The notes under the pieces were generated by a model. The model was not told where the DNA came from, did no database searches, and saw only the letters and a program-made list of their open reading frames with translations. Below are positions 25,048-36,214 of a stretch of 64,000 nt of DNA, one piece after another. Source of the DNA: Undaria pinnatifida (Eukaryota; Sar; Phaeophyceae; Laminariales; Alariaceae); assembly GCA_012845835.1 (NCBI GenBank), contig JABAKD010000002.1, positions 21,480,274 through 21,544,273 on the forward strand. The letters are read 5' to 3'. The first letter of the stretch is position 1, and each line of letters begins with the position of its first letter. Both the position numbers and the translations under genes were made by a program.

Positions 25048-25206
25048 TGGGTGGACTCGCGCCCCTCGCCGAAAGCATTGTCTTGAGTGGGCTCGTGCCC
25101 CACACCGAAAGCACTGCTTTAGGTAGACTCAAACCCCTCGCCGAAAGCACTGTCTTGGGTGGGCTCGTGCCCCGCACTGAACATGCTGCCTTGGGTGGGC
25201 TCCCTC
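25048..25206 (+). repeat. 45-bp in-frame tandem repeat, about 3.5 units
   Basis: Units of 15 codons with the consensus GLVPxxESTxLGGL (variants GLAPLAESIVLSGL and RLKPLAESTVLGGL). The period is a multiple of three and substitutions keep the reading frame. The surrounding region (24930-25610) is Pro-, Ser- and Thr-rich and lacks any enzyme motif. This is where protease and reverse transcriptase would normally lie. Confidence 0.8.
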
Positions 25207-26199
25207 TCACCTCTACCGCATTTCACGATTTTCGCACGCATGAGCCACGTACAAGGAATGACGGCCTTTCTGCTTCCCCGGGGAGATTCGTCGCTCGTGT
25301 TTCTGCCTCCGTCGCCACTACCGAAGGCTGTACCGGCCGCGGGTCGATTTTGCCTGCCGCTGACACCGTTTTCGCTTCCGTTTTTGCCATACCCATCGAG
25401 GGCGGCACGGACTCCGCAGAAGCCATGGCTGCAGCAACGCCCATCGCGAAGCCGACTTATCTATCCCGGAGTTTTACACACGAGACGGCCCCCGCCGCGA
25501 CCACCGGTTCTACTGTGTCCGTCTCCGCCTTTCTTGGCACTCCAGCCCCTCCGTCGTCGACAACGTGCCGACGAACAGCGACAGCAACGGGTAATGCACC
25601 CCCGCTGTAGATTATGGATTCGGGCCCGGCGGGGCCTCTCGGCCATATTCCATACGAGTTACAACCCCGCCGCGAGTCCCACGGCCGCGGCCGACTCCGT
25701 CGACCGCCGCGACCCCTGATTCGGCCGTTCCTCCTGTCCCCGCGGTACTGATCTCGTCCGACCGCGGCGATTCAGAGCCTATGGGAACTCCTCTCCTTCG
25801 ACTCACGCCTTCTCCTGGTGACACGCCAACTGCGCCTACAAGGTCGGACGCCCTCGGTGACGCTGCTGAATTGCGGTTCGCTGATTCCGTCGCGCGTTAT
25901 TCGCATGCAGATTGAAAACGAGAGCAGCACGCTGAGCCGACGTGCCACGCCACGATGCGCTACATCTCTATCAGCCGGCCGTCGGTCCTGCCGCCCGACT
26001 TTTTGGCGTGCTACCTCTCGCACAAGCGTTCATCCCTCTCCGACATCAATGAGCTGGCGGGTAAGGGTCGACTACATACAACCGACGACGACATCGTCCT
26101 ACTCGCCCGTAACCCGACACTGCCGCCAACAAGGTCTGACAAACCCAACTCTGTGGGGCGAGCTGCTTGCTTGCTAAACGACGACCAAGTTTGCACCTA

Positions 26200-27200
26200 C
26201 GTTCCCCTGCTCATTCGCCCTTGGATCATGCAAGCTAGTCACTCGACGGCCTCTTGTCACATTGGCGCACCACGCGCACGTTGCGCATGCTGGAGCGGTT
26301 TTATTGGTGGATTAGTAAGAATGTGTGCACCCGGTGGTAGCTTCACCACTGCTTGAAGTGCCAAGCGCGGAAAACCCCACAGCTGACTGTCCGCTGGCCA
26401 ATTATCTCAATGCCTCAACCGGACGATTCAGGTGTCGCCATCAGTGTCGACTAGCTCGGCCCCCTTCCGGTCATATCACGAGGCTACGCCTACATCCTGC
26501 GGTTCACCGATCGCTTCATTTATCGGGCCGACATGTTCCCCGTCACTGCCGCTGAGTTCACCGCGGAGGGTACAGCCAATATCCTGGTGAACCAATACAT
26601 CCCCTTGTGGGGGTGCCCGCGCACCATACTCTCGGACAACGGACTGCAGTTCTGCTCCAAGCTTTCACAAGCTGTATACCAGCTGTTGGGTTTGCACAAG
26701 CTTGCTACGAGCTTCTGTCATCCCAATCGTAACGGGGGCGTTGCGCAGGTGAACCACACTATGGCCCAAATGCTGGCTATGGTCGTCAACGAGCTACAAG
26801 ACGATTGGGACTTGCATCTGCCCCACGTCGGATTTGCTCACAACAATTTAGTCAGTGCGGCGACGGGTCTGGCGCCCAACGAGGTCCGCATGAGCAGACT
26901 CCCACGGCTCCCCCTGACGGTTTTTGACCGCACCGGAGTCGTGGGACACCAGAGTTTAACCCGCGGCCACCTGGCCTATTGCGACTTGGCCACCGACCGG
27001 CAAAAGCGCGCGAACGAAGTTGTCCGCGCACACCACGCCCTTTCCGTTTCTCGTGTTAACCGCATAAATTCCGCCCTCGCCGACGCGCTGCGTCCAATAC
27101 CTACCATCGCTACGGGTAGTTGGGCATGGGTGAACAATTCTGCCTCTACCATCCACCAGGATGTGAAGGCGAACACCGACGGCAAGGTACTCAGGGCCAA
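26200..27200 (+). pseudogene. Ty3/gypsy integrase
   Basis: A zinc-binding HHCC region is visible upstream (the HSTASCH block near 26236). The catalytic core follows: FPVTAAEFTAE, GCPRTILSDNGLQF (second catalytic Asp), FCHPNRNGGVAQVNH and ELQDDWDLHLPHVGFAHN, the standard order in Ty3/gypsy integrases. The frame from 26533 to 27609 is the longest in the window (358 codons). The C-terminal part includes LNWTGPYKILAVGP, the usual GPY/F module. It belongs to a broken element. Confidence 0.9.
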
Positions 27201-27495
27201 ACTCGCGCTTAACTGGACGGGCCCGTACAAGATTCTGGCAGTCGGTCCCTGCTCCGCCGCCGAGACCCCGGATGGCTCGCCGCTTGGGAGCAACCTCCTC
27301 TCTTTAGATCTCCCTTCCGACCTGCCCGGTTCGGACGCTCGTCGGCGTGTGGCCATCGAGCGTTGCAAACCCTGTGCCAACCCCCACGACAGCGGGGACA
27401 TGCCCAAATACCTACCGGCGGGGCTGACACAGTATGTGCTCAACAATTTTTCCAAGAAGCCGTACCACGTCATTCAAGACGACGTTTCGACTCCC

Positions 27496-27660
27496 CTCCA
27501 ACCGCTGGAGGTGGAGCAGATCACCGGTCATCAGTCGGTGCGGGGGCGAGGTGGCGTCATCGCGGTGCTATACAAGACGCGTTGGGCGGGACTCTCCGAA
27601 CCTTCCTGAGAGCGGGAAATAGACCTCCGCTTCTCCCGCTCCCACATCGTGCGTTATTGG
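27496..27660 (+). pseudogene. Chromodomain at the integrase C-terminus
   Basis: LEVEQITGHQSV, then YKTRWAGLSEPSWE, then SHIVRYW follow the chromodomain pattern (VExIL...R..., YxVKWxGxxxxxxTWE, helix). Chromodomains at this position define the chromovirus branch of Ty3/gypsy and are known to direct integration to marked chromatin. The same segment occurs in the second copy near 39225-39390. Confidence 0.7.
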
Positions 27661-27839
27661 GCCGGAACCCCGGACCAGCACCGCCAAACCAGCCGCCTTT
27701 ACCGCTGAATGCGGATCGGGGCGGCACAACGCGAGCTCTCCCGCAACAACGGGGAACGTTTTCTAGCGCAGGGCTACGCCTGTGTTCCCCGCGCCGATTG
27801 GCTCCGTCGCTACCACGACACAGTACTTCATAAGCGAGC

Positions 27840-28097
27840 CCACTTTTGGTACAAGGGAGACGATGGGTTATGGTGGCTTGGAAAAATCAGCGCGAGCACT
27901 ACCGAGGACAAGGTGTACCTGGTCCGTTTTCTAGCCGATCCGGGACCGATTTAACTTCCTCTTCCCCCGGCGCGCTACACGACTTCGACGAAAGCCGTAA
28001 GAGGCTCTTGGTGCCTGCAAGTTCACATCGCCAGTGCGTTTCCTCGGGAAATCCAACGTAATGTAGACGAATCTCGAGGCGCGACCGTGGCCAGGTG
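27840..28097 (+). pseudogene. C-terminal SH3/Tudor-like module
   Basis: After the chromodomain comes a conserved stretch with FWYKGDDGLWWLGKIS and KVYLVRFL. The aromatic-rich WYKG...WWLGKI pattern resembles a small beta-barrel of the Tudor/SH3 type. The copy at 39540-39816 is nearly identical, so it is a regular part of this family. Function is unknown; a chromatin- or RNA-binding role is inference. Confidence 0.5.
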
Positions 28098-28199
28098 ACG
28101 TCCAGGCCGCCACCACTCCTCGATAGTTCTTCATTTCTGGGGTTATGAGGTTTGAGTCTTTGTCTTTGGGTTGTTCGTAGTATCTTGAGAGTCGTCGTC

Positions 28200-28994
28200 G
28201 GATTTTGGGGTGGTTTTTTCCATTTTTCTTCTTTTTGATCTGCCGAGCCCCCTGTTCAGTGCCGGTCCAGGGTTCGGGTAAAACGCCGCTATCTGAGGCG
28301 CAGGGCTGTCGCTTTTTCGTTATTGTTCAATGTCGCCCTGCCGACGCCCTCCTCAGCCTAGAGCCGGGGGGCGATCAGGGTACCCTGTTCGCGCGTAAGG
28401 TGGTACAGGGCTATGTACAGGTCTTTGTATCATCTTCTATATTTTGTGTGTTGTATTTGCTTTACTTTGTTTCTTCGACTGAAGACTTCCCCCCCTCGCG
28501 GGGCTGTAGGTGTTGTCACCTTTTATCCCGGGTATTTGTCGTTTCCTCGTCTAACCCCCCGCCATGCCGATGGCCCGCGGGAGGTTTTTCGCATGACGTC
28601 TCCCTTGTGTTAACGCCTATGTTCCCTTCCATATCGACGAGGGCTCGCCTCGCCATAGTTTATTTTCTATGATTGGTTTGAAGTAAAGCCTTTCCTGCCC
28701 CCCCCCGCCATACCGGCGGTATGTGGCAGGTTGTAGAGCCTTTTCTGCCCCCCCCCCCCCCGCCACACCGGCGGCACGCGTCAGGTTTTTGATGGGTGAC
28801 TGTTGCCTTTTTGTAGGGTCTGCGTTTCTTTCAACTGCTTTTCTTCGCGTGTTCCTGGCTCCAACGCCAAACCGTTAGAGGCGTGGGAGTGGGTTTTGAG
28901 GAGCCGCATCTTCGACTCATGGTCTAGCTCGTAGAACCGGAGTTTCCCCGAATCTCCCGTATTTCTGCATATCCGACTCATCAGGGTGGGCTAG
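28200..28994 (+). other. 3' non-coding region of the chromovirus
   Basis: About 0.8 kb between the last protein module and the 3' LTR. It has two direct units, each a C run followed by a GCCA(T/C)ACCGGCGG hairpin (about 28684-28795; C run of 14 at 28748-28761). A purine-rich stretch CAGGGTGGG precedes the LTR and is a weak polypurine tract. The same layout occurs in the second copy at 39850-40658. Confidence 0.65.
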
Positions 28995-29263
28995 TGTTAA
29001 GATACGGCCTCGAAAGGCCTGTAATTATCCGAATTTGAGATCATTTGGGTGGGCTTAGTATGATTAGGGTGGCGTTTTATATTCGGGAAAGTTAGGAAAT
29101 AGATCGGAGGCGCGTGTCTCCGATCTCAGAAGCCATCCGAGGCTCTGATGGAATCGAATAAAGCTACGTCTCTACGAAGGAAACGAAAGTGAGTACTCTC
29201 CGAGGACCTGCTCAATTGGCAGACCTGCAGGGGGCACTATGTGTCCCCACCAATAACCTTACA
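28995..29263 (+). repeat. 3' LTR of the chromovirus
   Basis: 269 bp, beginning TGTTAAGATACGG and ending CCTTACA, followed by the target duplication AAGA. It contains an internal segment around AGGACCTGCTCAATTGGC that is also present in the second copy. Confidence 0.85.
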
Positions 29264-29267
29264 AAGA

Positions 29268-30347
29268 TTACTGTTATAAACAAAATTTCGATCAACAGAT
29301 GTATCCATCGAAAAAATAAATTCACCAATTCGACCAGACCTGTCTCCCCCCCGCCCCGCGATTTTACCGAACCATAAAGCCCCGGCTGACGAATAACCAA
29401 ATCTGCTCGCTCCATGATTCCTCTGCTGATGTTGCTGCTGCATATCATGCAGTGCATGCGGCCATGCCGCTCGAATTGTTGACCGGAGGAAACCCCATCG
29501 TTATTTGGTACTGCTGCAGACAGCCCACGATTACCCCACGTCCGCTCCTACCCCTGTAACCAGCAGCAGGAAGCACGCGGCTATTATGCCGCGCGACTTT
29601 GCCCTACCAAACCACCCCCCAGATAGGATGCACACGGCTGGCGGCCCCACGACTTCTCGCGGAATGTGCAGATAACCCCATGCCCACACCCAACCTTGTG
29701 AGTTGGATTGCGTACATCAAAAATAAACGAAAGTAAATGCCGTGCGACTTAACAATCCCTCGCTCGCAACACACGGCCGGGTGCTTACGGCTATACTTCA
29801 GCCATAGGGCTTTTGGCTGTAGCTGTAAACCCCCCTGGCCGTTGGACACGATGGGAGCGTCCTAGGTTATGCTGCTGTCATGGACATAAGCTGCTGCTAC
29901 TCCCTGCCTACGGTAATGTTCCGCAGTAGGGCTTTAGCTACTACTGCTGTAGTCTATAGCAGCAGTGGCTGCTCCCTGAAACCGACGGGTCCACCACAAC
30001 ATAATCTCTGGATCACAAGAGAACTCGCCTGTTAAGCTGCCCTCCCTGCTCCTTCTGCCACCATCGAAGATCCTAACGATACCGGTACAGCTTCTCTCCC
30101 TTCCATATCAGAGGTGGTTCTTTCCTGCTCCCCACCGGACTCCTCCTTGCCTTGCTGCTCGTCTACGCTGGTCTCCAAAAAGGCTGGCTCCGCAAGCACG
30201 GCCCATCCCCACCTGCCCCTCTGTGAGATTTTTCATCCTCGGAAAACCTGCACTTTCGTTCCATCAGCATCTTCGAGAGAATGGCCCTGTTCCAATACGA
30301 CCCGTTGATCCCCCGTGGGGCTAAAACGGATCGGTTTCCTCTAGAGT
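29268..30347. other. Gene-poor stretch between retroelements
   Basis: No domain was recognised. Several CAGCAG/CTGCTG clusters occur. Around 30060-30115 a short block (GATCCTAACGATACC) resembles the GATCCTAACAGACAC blocks at about 41350 and 42499, so a relic of the 41-43 kb repeat family may lie here. Confidence 0.4.
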
Positions 30348-30553
30348 ATTCGTTAGCTCCAAGCGGGTAGACCTCAAGTCATCGTATTAGTCTCCCAACA
30401 CCGTGTAGAAGCAAGTCGGGAAGTCAGCTCGTGCGTGAGAGCTCACCGTCTACCATCAAGAACGCCAGCCAAGGACTAGGTACCCAATGATAGGCCAACA
30501 GCCCGAACGGGCACGAAATTAATAAGTAACGATCATACTGAAAATCCCAAATA
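30348..30553. repeat. Dispersed repeat R1, copy 2
   Basis: Counterpart of 14625-14825 in the same orientation. It lies 1.1 kb beyond the right end of the chromovirus, so the two copies could be the ends of a pre-existing element that the chromovirus split. Confidence 0.7.
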
Positions 30554-30746
30554 AACACGTACTTGGTTCTTGATACAGCAGTAGGTACAGCTGTCCGTGC
30601 CACCGAGCTTAGCATCGACGGACCCTCAGTAGAATGAGTGAATGTTTATGTCGTATATTATCGGCTGCCTCACACAGAGACAATTAGACAATGGAGAGGG
30701 ATAGAGAGCGGGAAACCTCCCGGGCACACACGCAAACTGTGAACAC

Positions 30747-31866
30747 TGTTAAGGTATTAGTGAGGTATTATTCCGTTTGACCACTTACTTGCAAAAGGTT
30801 AACCAATAGCTTACCCAAACAAAGCCCCCCCCTGAAACGGCGGGATAGCAGGTCGGACGGATATACGGGCGGACGTGTCAATATCCAAGCGGTTTCATTT
30901 CCTGGGGATACCGGGGAGAGTATTTTTCAAGCTCGACGTGGGGAAAATCTGAAAAGGTTTATTTTGTGGATGGTGGGATTTGAACCCACGACCCACAAAA
31001 ACCATGGCCTGTCGACGACGCCTTTTTTTAAGGAATCAGTGGGGTATTCGTCCGTTTGACCACTTGCAAAAGGTTAACCAATAGCTTACCCAAAGTAAGC
31101 CTTATAACACTCTTCCCCCCTGAAACGTCGGGATACTAGGTCGGCCGGATATACGGGCGGACCTGTCAATATCCAAGCGGATTCATTTCCTGGGAGAGTA
31201 TTTTTCAAGTTCGACAGGGGGAAAGTCTGAAAAGTTTTTTATTGTGGAAGGTGGGAATCGAATCCACGACCCAAAAAACCATGGTCTGTCGACGACGCCA
31301 TTTGTTGAGGAATTAGTGGGGTACTAGTCCGTTTGACCACATGCCAAAGGTTAACCAATAATAGCTTACCCAAACTAAGCCTTATAACACTCTCCCCCCT
31401 GAAACGGCGGGATAGCAAGTCGGCCGGATATACGGGCGGACCTGCAGTGTGGTCAATTGCTATCCCGCCGTTTCAGGGGGGAAGAGCATTATAAATATTA
31501 GTTTAGGTAAGCTATTGGTTAAGCTTTTGCAAGTGGTCACACGGACTAATACCCCACTAATTCCTTAGCAAATGGCGTCGTCGACAGACCATGGGTTTTT
31601 TGGGTCGTGGGTTTAAACCCCACCATCCGCAATAATAACTTTTTTCAGGCTTTCCCCATGTCGAACTTGGAAAACGAAATACTCTCCCCGGTATCCCCAG
31701 CAAATAAAACCGCTTGGATATTGGCAAGTCCGCCCGTATCCGGCCGACCTAGTATCCCGACGTTTCAGGGGAGGAGAGTGTTATATAATAAGGCTTTGTT
31801 TGGGTAAGCTATTGGTTAACCTTTTGCAAGTGGTAAAACGGACTAATACCCCACTAATTCTTAACG
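30747..31866. mobile_element. Inverted cluster of TRIM elements
   Basis: Five copies of the 84-bp TRIM LTR alternate with TRIM internal segments. Three LTRs read on the minus strand (about 30747-30826, 31026-31109, 31303-31389) and two on the plus strand (31487-31570, 31779-31866). Orientation flips near 31447-31456, so the unit is a large palindrome whose two outer ends are both element 3' ends. ACAC lies immediately outside on both sides (30743-30746 and 31867-31870), as a 4-bp target duplication would. The copies differ from each other by several per cent, so it is old. It carries no coding capacity. Confidence 0.75.
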
Positions 31867-31870
31867 ACAC

Positions 31871-34050
31871 CCAAATGCGGCACAACCAGAGGTCGCCGCA
31901 TTTTCAATCGACAAGAAACCGTCACTTTGGAGAGACCATACCAGCACCCTCCCCTGGCCCTTCATATGCAGTGACGCACCTACATGTATGTAGGCGTAAT
32001 CCCGAAGCCCTACAAATAGATAGTGGTACAAGAGGAAACCCGGCCTCCGGATCAAAATCTCTCGGAAATATATCCCAAATACAAATGTCATGCCAATCAT
32101 AGAGAAGATCATATCAGCCGCGCCTATAAGATGAAAACTAAGGCGAAAAACAACATGTGCTAGACATCGCGAGGAACCCCGTTTCCCCGGGCAGAAGTCT
32201 CCCATGCTCTTTACCCCCGCCATAGATACGCAGATCACAGTGGTAATGCGATACGTCAGTGTTTTTTCCGCATTATTTAGAACATAGCAACCACCCCGCG
32301 CCCAACATCATCAAAGCAACTCATGAAGTTTCAGAGCGGAAATCACACAAGCAAATTCATCACGCATTCAAATTCATCAGGACATCTGTGGGCACTGAAT
32401 TCAGCGGCAATTAATGCTTTGGTCAGAATATCTGCACGCTATTGCTTAGTCTGAACGTACTCAACCGAGATCGTTTTCGACCTCACCAACTTTCGAATGA
32501 AATGGAACCGCACGTCGATGCGCTTGGCTCTTGCCAAGCTAAGGGGGTTATTGCCTACAGCGATAGTCCTCTTGTTGCCTACGAACACCTCGGAGCATTT
32601 CTCCGACAGAGATGGAACGAAGTAATATATCACCGATCTCACAAACAGCGCCTCCTTTACTCCATCCCCGAGTGCCGCGAATTCGGCCTCGGTGGACCAG
32701 AGAGTGGCATAATTTGGTGCGCTGCTACCCCAGCTCACTATTGAGCTTCCGAGTAACCTATACTCCCGAACCAGATCTCCTACTGTCATCTGCCATCTCG
32801 GCGTAAATCGCATTTGCCAAGGCCGACAAGTTCAGTCCCGACCCCCACTCAAACGTAAGACTAGGATCCTTCGTTCCGAGCAAGTACTCGCTTATCATGA
32901 GTACCGCCTTCCAGTTTTTTGCGGTTGGGTTGTGGGAATGACGCGTCACAGCACACACAGCGTTATTTAGCTATGACCGGGCGTGACATGACAGTCAGCC
33001 ACATTAGGCCTCCTACAGCCTGCCTGCAGGCCCACGTGCCACCCGACTAGTATTTCATCCTCACTCCTTAGTCTGCGCCAGGGGAAGCGCGGTAAAGGGA
33101 AGCCTCAGTGGAAGCAGTCTGAACGATTCTCCTCTTTCTACGTTCTGCATAAACGCACACCTCATGGAGGAGTAAATATATCCGAGGTCGTCGTAAACTT
33201 CCCGTTGAGCACCGAAAGTATCTTGTGAATCTCTTCCCTCGGCCCGGCTACCGCTTTATCGTCTGCATGGACCGTCAAGTTTAGTACTGCCTTGCCGTCC
33301 CAAATCAGACAAAAAAAGCAGGGGTCCGTCCGCGGGCACCTGCTTTCTTCGTGACCTTCTCCATGGCATCGATTACACAGCTTCACCGTGTAGTCGCGAG
33401 TGTATTGACCTCGACCCCGGCAGTTAAAGCACGTTGGCCCCTTGGTCGGCTGCTTCTCTGCCCCGATGGCAGCGCTGCTTTCGCCGCTTTTTTTGGCTGA
33501 TATCGATGTTGCCGTATTTTCACCCCCCGCTTCTCTGCCACCATCACTATCATCACCTCGCTTCCCGCCAGAGCACGTCCTTGTTCACCGCCTCCATCAC
33601 GTCCGCCATCGGCAATGAGCGCATGGACCGATGACGAGCTCTTCTTCATATTTTGTAGGAGCTCGAACAGCGCCTGCACTATTTGTTCACAATCTCCTTA
33701 CGATCGAAATGTGTTCACGATCTCCTTACGATCGAAAATCTGTTCTAGACTCAACTTTCGGATTTCAAGGTCGTGCTCGGAGGGAAGGGAAGCGACATAA
33801 ATACATAAACTGTTTCGGCATCGACATCCATCCCGTCATCACGCATCTTTCCACACCTCTTCTATCTCCAGACAAGAGTGTAGAAGATTGGGGAGCCGAA
33901 CCGCTCGAGCTGTGCCACCACTCACGAGCGCACAAAACTGAGCAAGGCCATTCCCTAGGTCATTAGCGGGTCATGACTAACCGCTGAAGGCGCAGTGGGT
34001 TTCTGAGATCTCTTCGTCCAGTTGACAAAATGATCACCCCGAGACGGTCT
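31871..34050 (-). mobile_element. Ty1/copia retrotransposon fossil
   Basis: Minus-strand remains of a copia element. In element order: a Gag block near 33790-33850; another Gag block with VQALFELLQNMKK near 33690; a CCHC knuckle CNRCHGEGHEESRC near 33340-33380; a reverse-transcriptase C-terminal block LTVHADDKAVAGPREEIHK near 33210-33290; a connection block WKAVLMISEYLLGTKD near 32870-32915; and RNase H with STEAEFAALGDGVKEALFVR near 32650-32710 and ARAKRIDVRFHFIR near 32490-32540. Integrase was not seen, so the copy is incomplete as well as broken in several places. The TRIM cluster sits at its 3' edge. LTRs were not defined. Confidence 0.8.
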
Positions 34051-36210
34051 CTACCGAAAACGTTCGCTGAGGGCAATAATATCAGAGACTTTCGTCACGT
34101 CGGGCGTTGTAACGCGACGAGTTGGTGATTAGTTTCACTCTCCAAGGCATCGAAACCTGCCTACGAGTCAGGCCGACTCCGGTGGAACAACCACGCGCGG
34201 GTGACTTCCGCGAGCGTTGCTGCTGTAGTGACGGTTCTGCGTCGGGTGGACGATTATTTTGCGAGCGAGCTGAGCCTCGTACTTGCTAATATTCAACCCT
34301 CGTCGAATTTGGTTAAACACCGACATTCCGTCAAAAACTGAAACATTTTACGTGTTGTCAAGATCGCCCCTAAGCTGTGACTTCAACCTGTTAATTTAAC
34401 AGTTGGTAATCAGACTCGGCCAGCCGCGCGTGTTCCTATATCCCTCGTGGAATAATTTGAAATAAAAGTTCTACCAACAATATTTGGTGATGATTTTCAC
34501 CGATTCAACAGCTAGTTGTTGTGTGTCGAGCTGGTGCTGTAGCTCATGGGAAAATTCATCGTGTGTACACTGTGGCTGGTTCAAGTAAAAAAAGCGCAAA
34601 TTCTCTCCCCCAAAAATACCGCTCGCAATACTCGTATCTAGTCAAAGAGTGAGTATTTGGTATCATAGTGACCCCCATGACCAGTGGAAGAGGGTGACAT
34701 GGCCATGTTTTTTTACCGGCCTTGGGCTGTCTCTCGAAGCGAAGCTCGCGTCGACCACTGACAGGCCTTCAATGTTTTCAGTAATATTCAGGCTTTTTCC
34801 CAGCGAGGGCGAAAAAAATCTTTGCGCCGCAGTTTGCACGATCCGGTTGGACGTACTCCACTCCAAGGCATGCTGTCATTTTTTTCGCGCAAAAATTCAA
34901 AGATCTGACCTGCCTGTGTTCAACAATATGCAGAATCTGGCGAAAAAACTGGATCCTAGACTAAAACCAAGTCAATTGAAGGAAATAACGTAGCTTACCC
35001 GTATTTACGCACAAAAGTCCAAATGTCCACGGCGTTTTTGAGAGGTGGACCATGAAATATTGCACACGTGTTCTACATGCCCATCCCGAGGCCTGACCAG
35101 CGGATTTTCTTTTCTTTCTTTTTTTCACGCAGAAAAACTGGACCAACGTGGTCCACTTTTTCTGAAAAACTTGACTGACGAAAAATCAGGCAGAAAAAAA
35201 AAACGTCGGGTGAGGTCTTCGCAAGGGCACAACAAAGACGATGTGTGTGCAAAAATTCACGGTGTGAATATAAAAAAGGGCGGGGACAGTCGCCGGGGCA
35301 TAAATTTGGAGTTTTTCACGTAAACCAGTCTATAGCACAACATGATGTTCATGTGATATGTTTCCAAGTAGTAAGCGCTTCTGAGGAGAGTGTAGAGCTC
35401 CTCGAGTGAGGAGCTTCAGCAAAATTAGGGGTACCAAGTGCACACCTAAAAAAACCTGTTGTAGCTGTGTGGCGACGGTATCACTCGCGACGGGCTTTCA
35501 GGCCCCGAACATGGTTTTGCGTACCTGGTATGGGTTTGGGTGGATTGACCGACACATGTCGCTCATATTTTATAATCCCTTTAGGGCTTACAGCAGTCAG
35601 TGTGGTAGTTTGTGCGTTTTGGCTATTTTCCAGACGGCTTTCTTGTCTTGGCCCCAGTGGATTGACCGCAATATAGCGCGTTTTTTCGCTGCAGCTGATA
35701 AATCCCGCCTCAGGACCCCGACGGCCACGCGCTCGAGGCAGTGCCTCCGCTCATGTCACCCGCCGCCATCTGGGACATCTCGCAGTCCTGCTGGCTAAGG
35801 TCGGCGAGCAATCCCGGAAAAAGTTTCTAAAATTGGCGTCACTACTTACTTGCTCAAAAGCTAACGTCCCTGTATTCAATACAATCGCACCCACTGGTAC
35901 TGATTGATGCAGTTTAGTACCAGGTATGCTGTAGTGATTGTTGTCTAATACTAAGTCCAATATGTACTGCTTGAATCCAGTGCGTTGACCGCTCGACCAA
36001 GTCTCTATTTTCAAGTAGAAAACAAATAATTTACACGAATGACACTAGTAGTGATGACAATTCTCGCTCATCGCTAGTGCTCGTGCATCCTCGCATCGCA
36101 CCCCGCACCTAATCAACGTACAAGTTGGTTAAATGATCTTACTTGTTTTTTTGTAATCAAACTCCATAACCACCGAGGCCATGGTTATTTTATAAAAATA
36201 TTTCAAGAAC
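34051..36210. other. Gene-poor stretch
   Basis: No domain was recognised. The plus frame at 34649-34993 (114 codons) is the longest. Two TACCAGGTA/TACCTGGTA motifs occur at 35522 and 35918, and a GAGCTC hairpin at 35395-35416. Confidence 0.4.
35395..35416. repeat. 22-bp GAGCTC hairpin, instance 2
   Basis: GAGCTCCTC-GAGT-GAGGAGCTT, stem of nine pairs with one mismatch. Flanks do not match instance 1. Confidence 0.5.
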
Positions 36211-36214
36211 GTCA

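Larger units (their letters stand above)
15920..29263 (+). mobile_element. Chromodomain Ty3/gypsy retrotransposon carrying a NADAR domain
   Basis: A 13.3-kb LTR retrotransposon bounded by LTRs at 15920-16147 and 28995-29263 that begin TGTTAAG and end CTTACA. The 4-bp target duplication AAGA lies at 15916-15919 and 29264-29267, so both ends belong to one insertion. Parts in order: primer-binding site, a long leader with three tandem arrays, gag with basic and glycine-rich parts, a CCHC zinc knuckle, a coding tandem repeat, a NADAR-like domain, a 45-bp repeat, a zinc-binding plus core integrase, a chromodomain and a C-terminal domain. Protease, reverse transcriptase and RNase H were not recognised between gag and integrase. 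The copy is broken in several places. The LTRs differ at roughly 5 % of aligned sites by eye, so it is an old but not ancient insertion. Confidence 0.85.
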
